Source of the DNA: Callorhinus ursinus
Lineage: Eukaryota; Chordata; Mammalia; Carnivora; Otariidae
NCBI RefSeq assembly: GCF_003265705.1
Contig: NW_020312902.1
Span: forward strand, 11,730,469 to 11,794,468
Direction: 5' to 3'
DNA: 64,000 nucleotides
The position numbers and the translations under genes were made by a program. A model generated the notes under the pieces. That model was not told the DNA's origin. It ran no database searches and saw only the letters and a list, made by a program, of their open reading frames with translations. Shown here piece after piece: positions 59,332 to 64,000 of the stretch (position 1 is the first letter of the stretch; every line of letters starts with the position of its first letter).

Positions 59332-62300
59332 GTAAGCTTTGCTGTTATTCCGTGGAGTCATTCCGTATATCAAATTCACATGGGTCTTAATGAAAGCTGA
59401 GATTTGAAATAATAGTAGCATACACCTATGCTCTCACAAGCCTCATATTCTTGTGAAATTACCTCTTGAAGACAACACGGTTTATTAGCTACGTGCATGT
59501 GTATATGGAAAAACTAGGAATTTCTTCCGACTGAAAGAGGATTCATAAGATGGCTGATAATTAGCTTCACATATCTGATAGATCTTAGGACAAAAAAAGA
59601 GTCCATATCCACCCTGAGTTGCTTCAGACAACAACACTGAAAACAATAAGTTGACTTTTTAGACAGCAAATATATCCGTGCTCAAGGTAAAGTCTTCCTA
59701 GATTCTTGGTTCCTCTTGGTACTGGAACAATCACCTTATAAGGCAGTAGATTTGCTGTCCCTGAAAGTTTTCAGTCAGTGGTTAGTTAGCTGACGATTGC
59801 TTGTGCAAGGTGTGGAAGACTTTTCTGACTTCAGTGCAAGGATTGATTCAGTGGTGTTGGCAATCTGTGATTCTGTGGACCTGGTGGTACAGAAGACTTG
59901 TCCCTCTTCCAGGATTCAGCTAGTATAAACTGGAAAGGACTAGATATTTGAGCACCCTAGCATTCTTTCTATAGCCTTTGGTAAGCAGAAAGCTGGCCTA
60001 TGAGGTTGGTGCTTCCCTTGCTCCATTCTAGGTTGGGGTTTGGCCTTCAGGTGAGGTTGGAAATGATTGAGGATGAGTAGGTGGTAACTCCTTGCCTCAT
60101 CTCCATCTCATTTAATGCCTTTTTTTTCTTCTTTTCTTCCTTTTGCTTTAAATTTATGTATATGTTTTGGTTTAGAGAAAGCAATTGCTGAATATATATG
60201 TCAATGTTAAATGATTGAAACTTAGCCCACGTAAGAAACCAAGTCATTCTTTTAATATTGGATATCTGCCTGTATAGCCATAACAGATCACTTATCTGAT
60301 CATCAGAATATCAGCGAGTGGGCTGAGATACTGTGTGCAATACACATCATATGGCTTAGAAAAAGTAAGTCTTCTCTTATGGTAGACCTCTGGAGACATT
60401 CTCTGAATAAATAGTCCTGTGCAGGCCTGCCAGAATCGGCCACCAGTCTTCAGTCTGATAACCCAAGGCTGTTCCCCTCTTGTTAGTAGACAAGGCCAGC
60501 CAAGAGCCAGTGCTGTAACTCTTGGGCTCAGCCAGAGGGCAATAGAACTTCAGTTACATTGGAGCTCACAAGGAATTCTGCAAGGGCCTTCCCAGCTGTA
60601 ACTTCTGTTTTAGCCAGTGCACCATTATTAACAATGATAAAAGTATCCTATCTCTGCCCTACCTTTCAGGATTGACACCCTGAAATGTAGTCACAGGGAA
60701 AACTTCCATGGAATTTTAAAGTCCTTCATCCCATCCCTCTTTCTGACTGCTTCTCCTTTATCCCCTCTATTCAAGGAGAGTTTGTAAAGGAGGTTAACAT
60801 TTTATCTTAGTCATTTAACTTCAGCCTTACCACACAGTCGTCCTTTAGTAAAGAGCAAATTTATGCTGGTAGAGAAGCAAAGAGAAAAAGTGAGATTAGA
60901 CGTCCGATTCCCCGATTTTTCCTGAAAATACTGTTGGGGGGAGCATCTTTTCTACAAGGTTCCAAAATAAGCTGGTCTTTTCTTGTTGTCATTGTCATGT
61001 GTTGTTTTTCTTTTCCAGTTTTAAGCTAGTCTAGAGTGAAAGGAACATGGGTAAGGGAGGCAATTTGGCTTCTCCCTTCCCTTACCTCTCACTCCCCTGC
61101 AGTCTTGGCCCAATTCTTGTATTCATTTGTGATTGGAATCTGCTACTCATCCCACTAACTGAAATGTATTCTGAGAAGTGGGTAATGAATCATAAATGAG
61201 GCCATTGTAAGGTTTTCTGGTCAAATGGGATTTTTATTTAGTGCATGATTTCTAAAAATATTTTGGAAGACTCACCATGACCTTGTTGAGTCTCCACCTA
61301 CAGTAGCTAGAGCTTCGGTGATTCCACTTGACTGCAGTGTAATAAAAGGTGGTTGTCACTAAATGTTCCCTCTAAGCTTGGCTGTCCCCTGGACAGTCCC
61401 CCAGATGACCTTGCCTGCCATTCTTTAGCATTTGTAAAGTAATTCCCTGAAATGAACGCCGGGTGTCCTGTAGGCAGCATTTCTGAAGTCTTCCTATCCA
61501 TACCATGTTGAACCAGCACCAAGTGCAGCCGATGTGTGCAGAATTCTAAGTGCCAGCTGCCTGATGACAGGCCCCTTGGCTAAGCCTGTTTCTCCCTTCC
61601 CGCCCCTTGTGTGCCAGCATCTCACCTCCATTACACAGATGGGCCAATTCATACTACTGCTTGCTGGTTACTGTCTACGATTTGTCTGTGCATGTGGAGG
61701 TGCAATTTGTTGTCATCCTCCGTGCCCAAGTTCTTCCTCCAGAAGCCAAGAATATCAGGCCATGCAGAGGTCCCTGGAGGCAAGAAAGAGAAGAGATGGA
61801 GAGAAGAGTCTTTGACTCTTTCCCAACTATGGAGAGGATTTAAAGCAGTTAGTCCCAACTGACGATGCTAACTGACTGGGACAAAACTTTTCCTTGGGGG
61901 AGTGCCCGTGACACCCCTGAAGGACATTTCCTTTTGTGCTGTGACTCTGAAGCATATGGAGCGTGCACAGAGAGACCTGGCTCAGCTATGCTTAGTAGAT
62001 CCAGATATCTTGAAAGAGCACTCCAAAGACATCACCAGTAATAAAACTGTGCCACGTGTGGCTGTGTTTCTTCAGCGATGTGTGCACTGAGGCTTGAGCT
62101 TCCACTGTTGCCTGCTTTCTAACTGCAGCTTTCTTGGGGCCCAACCACCGGCAGTATTGTGGACTCTCCTCATGAGCACGTAATCTACTCTCTCAGCCTA
62201 AAGCCGTTTACTTGGAATTATTGGTCATTGAGCCTCCGTCTCTACACAGGCTTCTCTGTTGCTTTCATGTCAGCCTTTCTGGAAATGGGTCTCGTAGGAT

Positions 62301-62494
62301 ATTGTCATGGGTAAATAATTGATAGATATTCCACAGGGGAAAGAACAGTTGCATTTTTGGAAAGGTATTGATTCAGTGAATTCTTGTTTTTTGACTCATT
62401 GGCTAGAGTAGAAGCTGGCTGTGTGCTACCATGAAACTGTTCTCAGTAATTTTGCCACCTACTGAAAGGTCTCTCTTGGCTCTTTCCCCCACAG
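59332..62494 (+). other. SORCS1 intron 11 of window (3.2 kb)
   Basis: A phase 2 intron with no named repeat. Several overlapping open frames at 61534-61862 lack splice or family support. Confidence 0.8.
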
Positions 62495-62608
62495 TGACTA
62501 TGGGTATGAGCGACACAGCAATGGTCAGTGTCTGCCAGCATTTTGGTTCAATCCATCTTCTCTGTCAAAGGACTGCAGCTTGGGACAGAGTTATCTCAAC
62601 AGTACTGG
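62495..62608 (+). CDS. SORCS1: SORCS1 exon 12 of window, 10CC module
   Basis: The 114-nt exon follows tctttcccccacag and begins with T completing Cys. It encodes DYGYERHSNGQCLPAFWFNP, then SSLSKDCSLGQSYLNST, and ends with GG of a split Gly codon before gtgagt. It carries 10CC cysteines 7 and 8 and an N-glycosylation sequon (NST). This exon is the best discriminator among SorCS paralogues: GQCLPAFWFNPSSLSKDC is SORCS1-like. The two remaining 10CC cysteines, the PKD-like region, transmembrane helix and cytoplasmic tail must be downstream of the window. Confidence 0.97.
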
Positions 62609-63180
62609 GTGAGTGTCTGAGGTGGTGACCTTAAGAGGTCAACCTCCGCTGTTTTTCAGCCGGTGTGTTAAACTTACAGAATTACATCTGATCGAAGACC
62701 AGGTCTTTTTCATTACAGCACAGTGATTTGTTTTTGTTCCTGTTAGTAATGCAGCTCAGATTTGTATTAATAGTGCAATTTTCATCTGAGAATAAGACTT
62801 CAGTTGCAAATAAAGAAACAAAACCGGTTCCTTGGATGAAGATGATGATGATAATCTATACATTTCTTCACTTTTTGATACTTCGTTTCTGAACTATTTC
62901 TGTGAACTCCCTTTCCCTGCTCACTCTATCTCTGTGAAGGGGGCCAAGTAAATATTTCATAGGTGCATTTCCTATTTTATAGATGCGGAAGATAGAGTGA
63001 ACAAAGAAGCTCATTGACTTTTCAAGAGTACCCTGCTGTTAGTTGAAATGGGTTTCATTTTTGTCCTATGTCCAGTCTTGATACGTTTAAGGCATACATT
63101 CTGAGCTTTAAAAATATGGAATCAGATTCTAAAAGTTTGTGTTTAATGTTTTGAGTTGTAGGGCTTATCCAATATTATTT

Positions 63181-63416
63181 AAGAAATAACATAGCAGCGG
63201 CGCCTGGGTGGCTCAGTTGGTTAAGCGACTGCCTTCGGCTCAGGTCGTGATCCTGGAGTCCCGGGATCGAGTCCCGCATCAGGCTCCCTGCTCAACGGGG
63301 AGTCTGCTTCTCCCTCTGACCCTCTTCCCTCTCGTGCTCTCTCTCTCTCTCTCTCTCTCTCATTCTCTCTCAAATAAATAAATAAAATCTTTAAAAAAAA
63401 AAAAGAAATACCATAG
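63181..63416 (+). mobile_element. tRNA-derived SINE (arctoid SINEC type) with target-site duplication
   Basis: The body is 63195-63402: gcgcctgggtggctcagttg head, gatcgagtcccgcatcagg, CT run, (AAATA)n, poly-A. The duplication aagaaataacatag at 63181-63194 matches aagaaataccatag at 63403-63416 in 13 of 14 bases. It is the most consensus-like SINE here, in sense to SORCS1. Confidence 0.95.
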
Positions 63417-63564
63417 AAAAGAAAACATTTTGTGACCACAAGTGGAGTTGATGTTTATAGACTTTAAAAATATTTTGTGGAACTTATTTGGATTCAAATT
63501 CAAGCAGTATGTAAAAAGACATCTTTGAGCCATTTGGAGAAATGGAATATGGTCTGGTGATTAG

Positions 63565-63631
63565 GTAATGTATTAATCAGGGATCCCCAGAGAAAGAGAA
63601 TCAATAGGAGATCATATAGATGTATAGATAT

Positions 63632-63676
<45 letters not shown>

Positions 63677-64000
63677 TCATTATAAGGAATTGGATCACAT
63701 GATTATGGAAATGGCAAGTCCAAGTCCCAAAATCTGCGAAGTGCCTTGGCAAGCTGGACGCCAAGGAGAGCTGATGGTTTGTTTCTAGTCCAAGTCTGAA
63801 GGCATGAGAACCAGGAGAGCTGATGGTGTAGTTCTGACTAAAGGCCAGAAGGCTCAAAACCCAGGAGGAGCCAGTGTTTCAGCATAAGTGTGAAGGCAGG
63901 AAAAATTCCAGTTTGAAGACAGTCAGGCAAAAATAATTCCCTCTTGCGCAGGAAAGGGTAAGCCTTTTTCTTCTATTGAGACCTTTAACATATTAGACAA
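63565..64000 (+). repeat. Unclassified ancient interspersed repeat, cut by window end
   Basis: gtattaatcagggatcccca, ataaggaattggatcacatg, agtcccaaaatctgcgaagt and repeated 'accaggagagctgatggt' units resemble a widespread mammalian repeat whose name I cannot fix. The unit ggagagctgatggt occurs at 63764 and near 63814. Confidence 0.55.
63638..63674. repeat. (GT)n microsatellite, about 18 units
   Basis: A GT run embedded in the repeat at 63565, at the site where related copies usually carry AT-rich sequence. Confidence 0.95.

Larger units (their letters stand above)
1..64000 (+). other. SORCS1: SORCS1 gene, internal segment (12 exons and their introns)
   Basis: Twelve exons on the + strand join in phase to an uninterrupted 448-codon stretch of a VPS10-domain receptor. 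SORCS1 is chosen over SORCS3 and SORCS2 because remembered SORCS1 has GQCLPAFWFNPSS in the 10CC region, as here, whereas SORCS3 has SQCVPAFWYNP; the other exons also read as SORCS1. Family knowledge: SorCS1 is a type I membrane sorting receptor of neurons and endocrine cells that cycles between Golgi, plasma membrane and endosomes and affects APP, neurexin, AMPA-receptor and insulin-receptor traffic. The first exon begins with the last base of a split codon and the last ends inside a codon, so both ends of the gene lie outside. All splice sites are AG/GT and no stop or frameshift is seen, so the locus looks functional. Exon numbers used here are local to the window. Confidence 0.95.
62609..64000 (+). 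other. SORCS1 intron 12, start
   Basis: It opens with donor gtgagt and continues past the window end. It contains a young SINE and an unclassified repeat with a GT run. Confidence 0.85.

Noticed and set aside
61534..61862. Three overlapping open frames in intron 11 as an alternative exon
   Set aside because: The frames are short, mutually inconsistent and bring no known SORCS1 residues; exons 11 and 12 already join in phase.
8268..63675. CRISPR-like direct repeats
   Set aside because: The repeats are microsatellites or dispersed SINE/L1 copies; no spacer-regular array exists and the window is mammalian.

Overview
This is a vertebrate, specifically carnivoran, genomic window. It is AT-rich and intron-dominated, with ancient mammalian repeats (MIR, L2, L1M, a MER2-type Tigger element, hAT fragments), young L1 retrotransposons, and five tRNA-derived SINEs. 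The SINEs share the 'cgcctgggtggctcagttggttaagcgactgccttcggctcagg' type of head and a CT-rich, (AAATA)n, poly-A tail. From memory of dog, cat and arctoid SINEC consensus, this form fits arctoid carnivores (bear, mustelid or pinniped) better than dog or cat. I could not run a database search to fix the species.

The window lies inside one protein-coding gene on the + strand, which I identify as SORCS1 (sortilin-related VPS10 domain-containing receptor 1). Twelve consecutive internal coding exons (4476-4540 up to 62495-62608) all have AG/GT splice sites. They join in phase into one open 448-codon stretch with no stop. It covers the middle and C-terminal part of the ten-bladed VPS10 beta-propeller (two canonical Asp-boxes, one degenerate) and 8 of the 10 cysteines of the 10CC module. 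The signal peptide, propeptide and first blades lie upstream. The last two 10CC cysteines, PKD/leucine-rich region, transmembrane helix and tail lie downstream. No promoter, start codon, stop codon or polyadenylation site of the gene is in the window.

Layout: 1-2888, 5'-truncated antisense L1 in the upstream intron; 4476-4540, exon 1 of the window; 4541-26238, a 21.7-kb intron holding a full-length antisense L1 (11153-18700, interrupted by a 400-N gap) and a sense L1 3' fragment (19254-20135); 26239-35260, three exons; 35261-51757, two long introns around the exon at 43676; 51758-62608, a denser cluster of seven exons; 62609-64000, the start of the next intron, with a SINE and an unclassified repeat.

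The main non-genic observation is probably an assembly artefact. The 951 bases before the 400-N gap recur after it with only two differences that I could find, all inside one L1. Removing one copy plus the gap leaves an element of about 6.2 kb bounded by one 17-bp target-site duplication, the normal size of a full-length L1. I found no undescribed biological system; the window looks like an ordinary intron-rich segment of a neuronal receptor gene.
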